From Paulownia fortunei (lineage: Eukaryota > Streptophyta > Magnoliopsida > Lamiales > Paulowniaceae), in the NCBI GenBank assembly GCA_019321725.1, contig CM033118.1, forward strand, positions 12,116,071 through 12,180,070: DNA of 64,000 nucleotides, in the 5' to 3' direction. Positions 10,694 to 23,600 of this stretch are shown piece by piece; position 1 is the first letter of the stretch; the number at the start of each line of letters is the position of its first letter. The notes below the pieces were generated by a model. That model worked only from the letters and a program-made list of their open reading frames with translations. It ran no database searches and was not told where the DNA came from. The translations under genes were made by a program, and so were the position numbers.

Positions 10694-12916
10694 AATGCTC
10701 TTTTATTTGTAACTTCATTTAATTGTTATTATTTTATTGATTAAAAAGGAAAAGAAATGTCAGCTGAACAACTAAATTTTGAGTGAGGCACAAGAGACTG
10801 TAGAAAATTCAAAAAGAAAATACAAAAAATTCTATGAATCCAAATAACAAGAAAATAACTTTAATAGTCAAGGTCAAACAAAAGAAGAACAAATGTAACC
10901 AAGAATTTAAATATTTATAATTTATAGAGTTAAATTTTACTTAGTAAATTATTACTTAAATTTTGAATATTCATTTCATTCTTTAAATACTTCGTTAATC
11001 ATTTTATGTTGATCCATTTATTTTGTCATCCATTGCAATCTTCGTATATTTCAAATATTTACTTAATTAAATTTATATATATCATGCAATGATTATAGCG
11101 AGATCGTATATTTTATATCTATATTTTTGCAAATAAATCATTCATAGTAGAAGATATTTACCTGAAATATGACTAAGGCTTTGTTAAAAAAATATTTATA
11201 ATAAAAAACCAAAATACAATAATAATAAGAATCAAATTAAAAAATTATTAAAAAATTATTAATTTTTTTTATTCTGATCATAATTTTTTGCATGCAACGT
11301 ACTTATTTTTTGTTAGTGTGAATTCTCAATGTTCCCTATTGTGAAAAAGGCACATGTTGCCTTGCTAAAAATAATAAAATTAATGATGAATAAAATGAGT
11401 ACCATTTGAGTAATTTAGAGTTCTACACCAAAAATAATAACAATAAAATACTAATGAATTTCATTTAAAGGATTAGTGTCCAACACAAATAATATGTTTC
11501 ATAAAATTTGTTTTCTACATTAGCGTTTCAAATGTTTTCGGCTTCCCAAACTAAACAAAAACTCTCACGTTATCATCATCCAAAGTCGTTAATGCAGAGG
11601 AAGATGGAAACATTATGGCTAGAAAAGCAATTATCAACCAAAAATGTTGTGGAGTATCATTCTATTTAATGTGAAGTCTCATTCTATCTTGAATGGTTTG
11701 TGCAAATGACAATTTTGTGCATCTAATTGGCCTCAGTATGCACTAAAAAAAGGAAAAAAAAAGAAGTAAAAATACTAGAACATATGTTCAAGTTGTGAAT
11801 TTAGCCCAAACTTAGCAAAAAAATTATGATACTTTTAGGATACAAAAACTTATAAATAATAGAATCAAATATCCTTTTTCTTGCAACTCTACGTTTCAAG
11901 ATAAATACTCAATTTTTTTAGTTGAATCATTGTACTATACATATTTAAGCCCTATACTTGAAATCATACTCTATTTCGATTAAAAAGCTTTAAAATACTT
12001 AATTTTATATGAAACCTAATTTTTATAGTAAAAAAAATTACTTTTAGAATTAAAAGAATGTTGTATTATTGAAACATTTAAATATCACTATCGTGTGAAA
12101 AAAAATCATTTTTTATTATCAATTTTTGCTACATCATGTTGTAAATCACACCTTTAAGTATACTGAAACATATAAAAAATAATTGTTGTACAACGTAAAA
12201 GTGATGATTACAAGGTTCTCACTTACATTTTGTATGAATAAGTTATTAGCTCCCAAATAATTCATTAATGCCAATATTTTTCTCATTCATCCCCCTATTA
12301 TATTTTCCTTCACATAACATGATTTTTTTTTATTTTATTTTTTGTAATAAGACATTGAGATTAGTATTTTACTAAGACCCCGTTTACTTTGTTAGATGGA
12401 ATATGAGATGATTGATAAAAAATATGATAAATTTTAGGATATGAATTATTTTGTTAATAAATATTGTATGTATTGATTATAAGAATGATATTTTAATACA
12501 ATTTTTTATCAATGTTGTAATTTGTGGGATAATAAGTTTAATAATTATAAAAAAACCAAAATACCCTTATACAATCAAAAAAGACTCTCTCTCAAATTCC
12601 ATCTCTCATTCCCCATCTAGAGTGCATCTCCAGGCCCATCTCCATTAAGGAACTTTAAAATAACTCAAACATGCCATTTTTTTCAAATGAAATTGACCCA
12701 TTGCTTGCACATAATAAAAAAGATTAACAATAAGAATTACACACTTTAAAATAACCAAATCAAATTACTAAATGTCAGAAAAGGCCAGTTGCCTACTAAT
12801 ACAATAACATAAAACCTTAAAAAAGTAAAACAAAACTTCTATAATAAGTTAATTAAAACTCAAATTAATTAGTCAGTGACCACAAATTTGCAAAAATTAA
12901 AAAAACAAAAACATGC
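10694..12916. other. Gap: AT-rich intergenic DNA with a MITE-like piece
   Basis: No gene or domain seen. The segment 12380-12560 starts CCCCGTTTACTTTGTTAGA and shares ATGATTGATAAAAA, TTAATAAATATT and other blocks with 13503-13690, so both are likely fragments of one MITE-like family. The rest is simple AT-rich sequence with poly-A and poly-T runs. Confidence 0.5.
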
Positions 12917-13165
12917 TTAAAAGACCTCATAATCAAACAAACTAAATCCCATGTGATCATCATTCTCCTCCTCCTCCTCTTCGACAGCGGGGGCTGCGGC
13001 AACGGCACCACCAGCAGCGCCTCCGCGGGAGCAGCCATTGCGATGGCGATGGCATAACCATAGACCTATTATTCATGACGAGATCCTCAATGTCCCACAC
13101 TGCGGTCGTTGGTCAATAGGAGTTTGAAGAGATAATCATAATCGGCTCGAGTTTTGGCAATTTGA
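12917..13165 (-). pseudogene. Processed pseudogene of 60S acidic ribosomal protein P1
   Basis: On the minus strand the 3' part encodes a Gly/Ala-rich hinge (GGAAGGAVAAAPA), an acidic run EEEEEE, and the stalk-protein signature HMGFSLFD, followed by four extra residues before the stop at 12917-12919. Family members normally end at FD. Upstream blocks are DIEDLVMN and YLFKLL, matching the helical N-terminal domain of P1, but they need frameshifts and deletions to join. The copy has no introns and no start region. P1 normally forms the GTPase-stimulating stalk of the large subunit; this copy should be inert. Confidence 0.75.
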
Positions 13166-14169
13166 CTTGCTTTTTCTCATTTTTTCAATTTTCTTTCCTT
13201 ATAGCAAACCCAGATCACAAGAGATAGCTTCAGGTTTGATATTTCTATGACATTAATCAATCTACGACAGATGGGGGAGATCATGTAATTTTACATAGAA
13301 TTTTAGGGATAAAAAAGATAATTTAAATTTAAATTTACTGAGGATAAAACCATCACACCTCCTAGGCCGGATTCTAATTAGGCCAAATTCGAATTTGTAC
13401 CGGGCTTATAATTATCATTGGGCCACTATATACGAAAGTAAGCAATGGTCTACGCAGACAAAACAAGCAATCAGGCCTAACCATCCAAGTAAATGGGTAT
13501 TAAGGCCCGTTTTACTTTTTGAGTTAGTATATAAAATGATTGATAAAAATTATGATTACTTGTTGTATATGAATTGATTTTTTAATAAATATTATGTATA
13601 TTTTGTTGGATTGCAAAAAAAATATATTTGTACCAATATAATTTAATGTTTACATAGTAGGATAACTATGTGAGTAATAATAATTTTACCAAATTACCCT
13701 TATTAGAATAATGAGAAAATTTTTGCAAAAACTCTGGCCCTTCTCCTTTCTCGTTTATCCCAATTCTCAGCCATTGTTCATTCCCTTTTAAACTTTAATC
13801 GCACTCACTCTTCTTCCACACTGGTGATCAAATTGATGCATTTAAATTTCTTGTATCGGCAATAGATGCAAGCAAATCAGATCACTAACCCACTCACTCT
13901 TCTCTCTTCATCAACCCATCACTGTCACCACCACTAGAACCCTTTTTCTATTCTTTTTTCTTTTTTTTTTCTCATTTTTCTCATTGTTATTATACTGTTT
14001 GCATGCCAGTGGAGTCACTTGTGTCCATGGCCATAATTTTCTTCTTTTACTTTTCCTTTCTTTCTCTTATCTTTTAAGTTTCTCCTTTTTTATGTATATG
14101 AAATTTGGTCATTTATCTGCACAGCGGTGGCTGAGCAGATGTGGCAACGCTACATGTGACCACTACATT

Positions 14170-14205
<36 letters not shown>

Positions 14206-14644
14206 CCTTTTTGTATGTGAAATTTGGTGAAGTTGGATTTTTTGTGAAGAAAATAAATTTGATGTACTTGGGACATGATTGTAATTTTACAAGCAATTGA
14301 AAGGATTTTATGGATATTTCGGCAGACTTCCTGCTGACATAAATTTTAAAATAGTTTCATCCCACCCCTCAAGTTGGATTTATATCCAACTAAATATTCA
14401 AAATAACACAAGGTCTAGTGATATCAGACGCACCGCATCCCTCTAAGTACACGCTGGAACTACTTTGATAAGTTAGTAAATTCAGCCCAATTCTCTAAAA
14501 TAAGTAGGGCCTAAGTGTACCTCTATTTCAAAATAATTATTACATTATATATATATATATATATATCTCGAAATCTTTTGAGAAAGCCAAACAGTGCATT
14601 CCAAGTTCGGGCATTTGTCTTTTCAAGGAGAGAGAGAGATTACA
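13166..14644. other. Intergenic region upstream of SppA, with MITE-like and low-complexity DNA
   Basis: Contains the second copy of a MITE-like family (13503-13690, GGCCCGTTTTAC start), a pyrimidine-rich stretch (13735-14100), a run of 32 T (14172-14203), and near the gene an (AT)n tract. The short reading frames here are low-complexity and not believable as genes. The promoter of SppA should lie in the last few hundred bases. Confidence 0.5.
14546..14566 (+). promoter_or_regulatory. (AT)n tract, possible TATA region of SppA
   Basis: About ten AT repeats lie some 80-100 bases upstream of the chosen SppA start codon and are followed by GA-rich leader sequence (AGGAGAGAGAGAGAT, 14626-14640). 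Position and composition fit a TATA-like core promoter, but a simple microsatellite cannot be excluded without transcript ends. Confidence 0.35.
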
Positions 14645-17600
14645 ATGTCGAAGCTTCTTCTTCGTTACAGTCGCCGCTTCAATTCTCTCTCAAGTCATCA
14701 CTTGCACACCGTCAAATATGGACGCTTTTCTATAAACAGCCACCATTTCCGAACATTTTCCACTGATTGCAATGGAGAAACCAAATCGGAGTCGGCGAGG
14801 GGTGCTGGTAATGGGGGCGTGGGGGCGGCTATAATGACGACAAGTATCCGAGTGGCGAGTTTGTTTTCAGGCAGCGCAATGCGTGGGAGAACTTTCTGGT
14901 GAAGACTAGGCTGTTTTTCGCTTTGCCTTGGGAACGCTTCGAGAAGGGCAGTGTTCTGAAGATGATTCTGCGCGGAGAGGTTATTGATTTGATATTTTTA
15001 CATTTTTTGTTTTACGATTGTTATGATGTTCAATTGTTAGTTATCTTGTCTGCTTTTGGCATGTACTTTACTTACTGTTAGTGCGGGTCTTCTACCTAAC
15101 TTTTAAAAGGCACAAATGAAGTTTTTGATTATGAAATATTGGTGAGAGAGATGTGCTGTGTAATTCGGGAAAAAAACTGGGAAGAGAAAAAGGAATAACA
15201 GGAAAGAAAAAAATGTCTATAATGCTGGAGTTTTTGAAGCTTAAGATTATAAGTTAAGCTTCAATCAGGGAAGAAAATCAATAGGAACAGGTGGTGATCA
15301 TGTAGTGAAGTTAATTCTCTTGTTTATAGTATATTGGTTGGCTGTTCGGGTATAAAGTCAAAACTGGTGCTTGATTTTATCGCAGATATCCGATCAGCTA
15401 AAGAGCTTCTCCAAAGCACTATCTTTACCTCAAATTTGTGAGAATTTTGAAAAAGCGGCTTATGATCCTCGTGTACTGGGTATTTACCTCCATATCGATA
15501 CACTGAATTGTGGGTGGGGGAAGCTAGAAGAGATTCGGAGGCATATGTTGGACTTTAAGAAATCAGGTATCTTCTTCGAACTTTTCTGTTGTTTGTGTGC
15601 TCATCTGTTTCATACTCTTCTTAAATTGTGAATTTAGAAAGGCCCTGTTTGGTCTCATTTTCATTTGCTGTTTTCCCGTTTCCAAACTTCTATAATACAA
15701 TAGCATGTTTGTTTTTGTACAATTTCTAAAAACTTGGGCCCTGCTTTCTAAAGCTTAAATCCCATTTTCCAGAAGCTCTTCTCCCATATTTATAATCACA
15801 GATTCTAAAACAAGTAGAAAAAGCACATTTTCTTGTTGTCACTTGTCAAATCAAAACTTTCAATCAGCTAATCAACATGTCAACTCAGTAAGTATCATAC
15901 AAGCATATTTTCATTTTCGAATATAATCTCAATTTTTAAAAACACAAAATATGAAAATGATGAAGCCAAACGGACCCAAAGATTTGTGCATCAAATCTTC
16001 TCATGGGTTGTGAATAGAGTGGTGCCAGGCTTAAGTGGGATGAGTATTCAAGGACCAAGCTATGGAATGAAATCACTTCCATGCATAATTCTCTTGCGAG
16101 ATTATTATACTTCTTTCTGCTTGTGATTGTCTGGGGTGAACATGAACCTCGAAATAATCAATGTAAAAAAGTGGCTACTGCAATTATTTGAGGTATTTCT
16201 TTACTGTGGGATTAGTCTGCACGATACTCCCGTAGGACAAAGTATCTAAAATTTATACTGCAAATCCAGTAAGTAAGACCTTTATGGTTTGGCGGCATCA
16301 CCAATTTGGCAGCTGGCCTAGTTGGAGAAGTTTCTCTGGCTCAACTGCTCAAGGGATTGCGTTACTTATTCATGTTTCCTCCAAGTTATAAGCACCAAAT
16401 CTGCTATGTATTTGACTAGTCTCCAAATCTTATTCCTGAGGTTGAGAACTTCTACTAATGTCCGTGCAATGTAAAGCCCTTGTGCAAAAATTGAGCCCTA
16501 AAAGCTCATAACAGGATTTAGTCTGCTTATGCAAGTTGTCATTATTTTATTCCATTGATACCAAAGGTTATATTTTTTTGTTTTATTATCATTTGTTGCT
16601 GAACTTATTTGAGTTGCGTATGTGTATCTAGTAATATATCTGTTTGAGAGTGACAGAGTTTGCATTTTTCTTGGCATCATGCCACTTCCGGTGGTGGGCT
16701 TTGCATAGGTAGCAGTGATTTTGGATTATCACACTGTTCTGTGTGCTAATAATTTTTGAAAAGCATTTGTCTCCACATACTTTCGGGAATATTTGCAAAA
16801 ACATTTGTGTGAGCACTCATATGACCTTCCCCATTTGTTTTGTACTGTGTGCAAGCATTTCTAGGGATTGATAGTTTTTATTGCAAAAATAATTGTAGAT
16901 CTTTTAGGCATATTTTATTCTTTTGCTTTGATAGTGGATTCTTCTCATACTTCTAAAGTTACCAGATCAACCTCGCTTCTGTCATATGATTCGTGAAAGC
17001 TCTCTTTGTTTCAATAATTGCATTCTCTTTTACTTTTTTCAAGTATTTACAGTCTGAAAATAGACACTGGATAGTTCTTTCTCTTAATCTGCAGGTTGCA
17101 ATTTGTAGGTAAGTTCATCATAGGCTATGTGCCTGCATGTGGAGTGAAAGAGTATTATATTGGCTGTGCTTGTGAAGAGCTTTATGCTCCACCAAGTGCC
17201 TATGTTGGATTGTACGGGTTGCTTGTTCAGGCATCATTTCTTGGAGGTGAGTTGGTTACAAATGGCTTTGGAAAACTTTGTTATTTTTACTTAAAAGAAT
17301 CACCAACAAAGATCTGATGTAGAATCAACTTTTGCTATCTAATTAGCTCCCCAGGAGGTGAACTTATGGAGGAGTACAAATGTGTGTTTACAGAGTGATT
17401 TTATGCAGGGTTTGCATATGCGTTTATTTTTCAAAGTTATGCTCACACATGGTGAAAGAAAAATTCCTAGATTTCTTTGAATTACAATGCAATTTTGTTA
17501 GAGTTTTTGCCTTGAGGTCACACCAGGTTTTTCAGGACTTTGATCAAATTTATTGCTGACCCAAGCTCTTCGCACTCTGTAATTATATGATAATATGAGA

Positions 17601-20600
17601 TTGTAGCTATAATGTGGAATGAACCATGGTTGTAAAGGGTTATATCTACGGCTTGAAATGAATTAAAGTGAGTATAAGGCCTATGGAAATAGACTGCCGA
17701 TTTCCTTTATGATAATTTTCATGCTGAGATAAATTCAGTCCATCAAAAATTTACCGAAGTTATCTAGGTTGCGTTTGACTTCTTGAGAATCAGATGTAAA
17801 ATGGTTGGGTTATCTATAAAAGTTTGGATAGCATAATTGATATTTGGAATTCCTCATATTTTAAAGTTGAAAGTTATCCAGCTTCACTGCTATTTTGAAG
17901 TAATGAGTTGGTTTCATTAATTGAAGGGCTTGTGTTTTCAACCTCTTTCCAACAGTTCAAAATGGCAAAACGATTTCAGTGATATGAGAAAGGTCACAAC
18001 TACTTTTTGAGGATGAGAAACTGAAATTAAGATAAAAGACTTTATTTAATGAACTTTTTCAATTGCAATCTGTTGAAACTGTGGGGGAGAGCCATAAATA
18101 AATCATTTTGTAGGTGTGCTTGAGAAAGTTGGGATCAAAGCACAGGTCGAACGGATTGGTAAATACAAGAGTGTCGGAGATCAACTCACGTGTAAAAGTA
18201 TGTCTGACGAGAACCGTGAGATGCTGACTGCTCTGCTCGACAACATCTACGGCAATTGGCTTGACAAAATTTCACTTGCGAAAGGTGCTATTGCCCTCAG
18301 TGTTCTGGTCTAGTGATTGGTGACAGACATGATTACTGATTTCTTGTCTTCTACAGGAAAGAAAAAGGAAGATATTGAAAATTTTATCAACGAAGGAGTG
18401 TATCAAGTTGAGAGAATGAAAGAAGAAGGCTTAATAACGGATATTAAATATGATGATGAGGTACTCTTCACATTTCTTACTGAGAAGTTGGGGCATTGGG
18501 AATCTGCCAGTTCTTGTGTTTGTTCAATCTCAAACCATTGGAGATAATTTTGTTAAATTAGCAGCTTAGTCATTTAGTGCTTCTACCTCTACTGCTGTAC
18601 TAGGCCTTTTGCTTAATATAGCACATATATTTTCCATTCATGAACATATTATGGTGAATTAACACTTTTATATTCCCTCCATCCCAAAATTAATGGTCTA
18701 GTTTGACCGGGAATGAAGTTTTAGATGAGAGAAAGTGAAAGTCTTGTGTACTTTTACACTATTACCTTTAAAGTAGTAGTTGAATGTTGGTAGTGTCACA
18801 TTATCACTTTAATTTGGGGGACTGATTTTGGAAAAAAGAATTCCATTTTGTGAAAATGGAGTCTAATTTTTGGATTTTCCAATAAGGAAATGAGAGCAAG
18901 AAATATGGGACACAAGGAGTAATATTTATGGTAAAAACAGATACTCAGTACATCAGCACATTTACCCAGTGGAAATACTCCACTGGAAACTTAACCAAAA
19001 GGATTAAAAGTACAGAAAAGGCATGCGGTAAGTGTACCCAAAGTCCCAACAGTATTATAAAGCAATGAAGATAATATTCTATAGTTAATGGAGAAACGTA
19101 ATGAAGTCTGAACAGTATCGTAACGCTGTGGAAGAAATATTGTGTGATTACCGACGTACACAGCCCAGAAGAGGCCAGGAAGGCTTGATGGTACGATGGT
19201 CGATGAAATGGAATATGCTGAATCTAAAAAGTCTCTGTAATTCTTTTATGCACAACGAGCCAAGTTTAGTTAGTTATGGTCTAGTTGTATACTGATATAT
19301 GTGTTCCCCGTTTGGATTTCTTTCGATGGACAATGCTTTGATTTGTTTGAAATCTTTCAAGAACCATAAATTATGGATCTGTTGGCTTTAACAGATTGAT
19401 CTCTTTTCAAACATGGAAAAAACCATTTATGCATCTAATTCTAGTATTGATCTTTGGGGAAAGGCAAAATGTTATGGTAACCTCCGCACCTTTTGTGAAG
19501 TGGTCCTATTTCATACAAAAAATATAAAAATCATGAATTGACGTTCACACAAAAAATATATAATCATGGCTCGATTTCTGTTTGGAATTTCTCTTTTTTT
19601 TTTTGTCTTAATGGCTCTAAAAACAAGGTACTTAAATGTGGCAGAAATAGTGAAAATCTTGCAAACATCATTATTCTTTTCTTTTTACCTGATTCCTACC
19701 ATTGCACAAAGTTACCTAGCAGTCCATCCCTTTTCTTATTGACATATGCTAAACTAATTGTTTTTTGCTTTTGATGTTTACAGTGTGTGTGGGGGTGGGT
19801 GGGTGGGCTATTGGAAACATTTCTTGTATGCTTGAATATCAGCTTTGCTTCACTTCGTTGATCATCTGGGTACTTCTTAGTATATTCTTGAATTTCAGGT
19901 TATGTCCTTGTTGAGAACACGTCTGGGAATTCCAAGCACTAAAATACTTCCTACAGTCGGCTACAGGTATCCGTTTGGCTTAATTTTCTCATCATTTTGA
20001 TTGGTGGGCATAGTATATTAGTGTGCTTGTGTGGACCTGCTGTTTCCTCATAGGGGTCCCTTTTAGGCACTTTCTGCACTTGATGTAGTTAAATGATCAT
20101 ATAATTAATCTCTACAGCCTCTTTTCGTTATCTCAAGTCCCAGGCCCTCTCAAATTCAGTTGGTTTGGACAGTTATAGGGTTTACTTCGAGTCTGATGAA
20201 TTTAGTGCATGAAGATGATTCACTCAGAAATGTTTGTAATACAAGCATCTAGTGCTAAAATTTGTTCATTTTTCACCCTACGTGTTCGGCTATACGATGT
20301 TTAGGCTGGTGAAAATGCATCTTAAAGTTCCACCTGCCTCCCCTAAGAGGTTTCTTATATTTTCAGTTGTTTTTTAGGGTGTCTGGAAACCCCCAAATGA
20401 CTTCTAGATATGGAAGTCCATTATGTGTTTGTTGGTAATTTTGAATAGACTTGCGGAGTAAGTCACATCTTTCGAAGTCCATTTTGGAGACTTGTCTATT
20501 TGTGGCTTTGGAATTCTTTTTCTTGCACTTATGCTGGGTGGTCATTTAAGTGCATTTCTACGTAACATTTCACAATAGCTATAAGCCCTTCTTGAAAAGC

Positions 20601-23600
20601 CCATATTAAAAAGCCCATCCCATAAATAGACTTATTACTCAAGATGTGGAGCCAAAGAAACTTTTGTCTTTTGCAATGCAACTTCTTGTCTTTTTGATTC
20701 ATTTTTGTTTTTTTCGTGTATGTCTTGAAATAAATTTGGTTTATATATCTTTCACTGGGGTGTTCCGGAATTGTGGTTGTTGAGTTGTAAGTAAGTGTGT
20801 TGATCCACTTGTTCCTCGGTATTAATATATTCACTTTATCCAAAAAAAAGATGCTAAAAAGATGCTGCTTGTGATGCATGGTTTTGTAATGCATGCAGGA
20901 AGTACTGTAATGTCAGGAGATGGACTCTTGGCTTGAACCGCGGCTATGAAGACCAGATAGCTATAATTAGAGCCTCCGGAAGCATTAGTCGGACTCAAGG
21001 CCGCTTTAAGACACCCAGCTCAAGGATTGTTGCTGAGCAATTCATTGAGAAGATTCGCAGTGTAAGAGGTACATTGTGTTTGCTAGCGAATACATAATAT
21101 TCTCATTTTTCTAACACATAAGGCTCGTAAATGGTGAAGATATGTGATTAAACAAGGGCAGTATGCTGAATATACAAGAACTGAAGTTTGTAATGGTGTG
21201 AGCCATCCAACAGTTTCTCAATCCTTCTACCTTCCCTTAGTTTGCCGTATTCTTTTTCATTAATTTCTTTTTCATTGTCTGAAATCTAGGAACCCAATTC
21301 ATCTTTTCCTTCAACTTCTCACTAAGCGAATAAAATGTTCTAAGAGAAGATTTCCATCAAAGAATAAGTTGAACAGAGTCTTGAGATGTAACACCCTCTT
21401 ATACCTGCATAATATAACTTATATTAAGAACTCCAACAGCAATTGCCAGCCTTTTTTATACTCGAACATAAACAATTTTCCGCTATCGAGAAATATTTTC
21501 ATACCTCAATATATTGACAAATTAAATTAGAGTTAAACCTTTCGAGGGTACAACCTAGCATCATCTTGAGATCCAACCTGTGTATACTGACTTTGCGAAT
21601 GGGAACCTCTGAGATATCAATGGTAGACTTATTAAAACAATATAAGCAAAGGGTTTAGTGAGCTCACGAGGTGCACAGGTGCTAGGGCTTTCAAAACAAT
21701 ACTGAAATATAACAATTAAACAAGAAGTGATGGATGTATGCATTAGATAAAATAATAACACCACATTCACAAGAAAGGATATGGTTTAACATTGATATTT
21801 TCCTTATGACTCTGGTTTTTCATTAACTACCTTATCCAAAATGCGACGAGTGACCTTTCGAATAAAACTGACATGCCTGGCTACATGTCTAATCTATGAC
21901 CCAATCCCTATGATATGCTCTGACCATGCGTGGGAGGGGACTCAGAATCATGGGGCAGAGATCAACGAATACGGCAGGCCTGGTGCTGCCGCAACGGTCA
22001 AAACTTCCATGACGCAATGGGCCCAAATAAGAACAAAATCCAATAAGGACTTTCAATGATCAATATGGCACTTCTTTTGCACACCCGAAATAAAGTACCA
22101 TGCCTGGGAATATCATCCAATCATGACTTTGATTGTTTCATCAAATCAATCAAATCATGCTTTAGAATCATAGTCAATAATTTTTGTAATCAGTTTTATA
22201 TTTTATATAGCAAAGACTTCATCCAGTTTTGAAAATAATATATAATTTAGATTGCCATACTCACCTTATGCCGGGAAGGTTTTGTAGCTCAAATGATTTT
22301 TGATGTCTGAGAATCACCTGATTCAATCGACAAACTTGTCAACTATAACTCAGAAAAGGTTAATATTTTTATATTTCACTTAACCATGTGTAGTATGTAG
22401 TAGTTATACTAATTCCAAATTATTGTCCTGGATAATATATATTACTTTCTTTTACATCCTCAAGCTTGACATGGATTTTTATAGTCTTAAGTTACAATCT
22501 AATTTGAGTTGCTTCTCTTAGTATGATGATGAAGATCAATCCAGCATACAAGTACACTTGAGTTTAGCATGCGACAACTAGATCTCTGCTCAATGAAACC
22601 AATTAACTAATCTAGTGAACTTTTAGAAAATAATTACCACCAGTATGTAATTATAGCCTGACAATTCTTTAATCAAAATGTGAGCAAGCAAAATGATACC
22701 TAAGATGGTGAAGAAAACGGAAGAGAATTGTAAGGGAAGCCACTGTCATTCTCCATTGATGAAGATTGCTTTCATCCTTTAAGCCTGCTGCCTTTTTACT
22801 CTCCTCTCTTCAATTACAGAGAAAAATGCAATAGCACCATCAAGTTTCCAGCTGCAAGCCGCTGCTTTAATTCCAACCCCAACCTATTCTGTCTTTCTTG
22901 TTCTTCGGTGCTTCCCATCTCTTCTTTTCTGGCCAAATTCGACGGTGAATGTGTATGTATATGCGTGTCTGCTGGGATGTTTTTTGGAGTATTATGTGTG
23001 TATTTGGTGTAGGTGGAAACAGTGAAATTGAAGAGGATGTGCCAGGTGTGGGGAATTTATACTTTTTATATAATTTTTTCTTTTAGGTATATCAATTGAG
23101 TTCCTTAAATCCTTTTGAAGGTTCAGTTTCGTCTAAGGGTGTTATGGTAATGCAATTTGGTCCTTAAGCAAATTTCAATTTTTTAATAGGCCGACAAGTG
23201 TTAAAATTACAATTAGATAACATTAATTAGGTTATGCATATTACCTAAATACTTGAGATGTCACATGAGAAAACTTCCTACCAGTTAGAAGGCTTAAGAA
23301 TTCACTAATTCTCGGCATTGAGCCCTTTTGAAACTTGCACAAACAAGAGGGATTCAACAAAACCGAATTCGTTTTTGCTGGAGTTATCCCATAACAACCC
23401 AATCTTTAACATGGACGACAACCAATTAAATTTTCCTTAAGAATTCAGCATTTTTTGTTCTTTTGTTACAAGAGAGAGGATAGAAGTACACGAGAAATTT
23501 GAAGGGAAAAGGTATGATGCTAGAAAAATGAAGAGTTTTCCCCACTCATATCCCTTACAGGGTTAGTTTTTCTCACTCTCCTAATCATAAATAACTCATG

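Noticed and set aside
13984..14220. Open frame with poly-Phe end
   Set aside because: Made of T-rich low-complexity DNA including a 32-T run; not a gene.
14515..14766. Open frame overlapping the start of SppA
   Set aside because: Different frame from the SppA transit peptide; it begins in the (AT)n tract and encodes a Tyr/Ile repeat, so a shadow frame.
20529..20894. 121-codon minus-strand open frame
   Set aside because: Inside SppA intron 6, composition-driven, no motif, no splice or promoter support.
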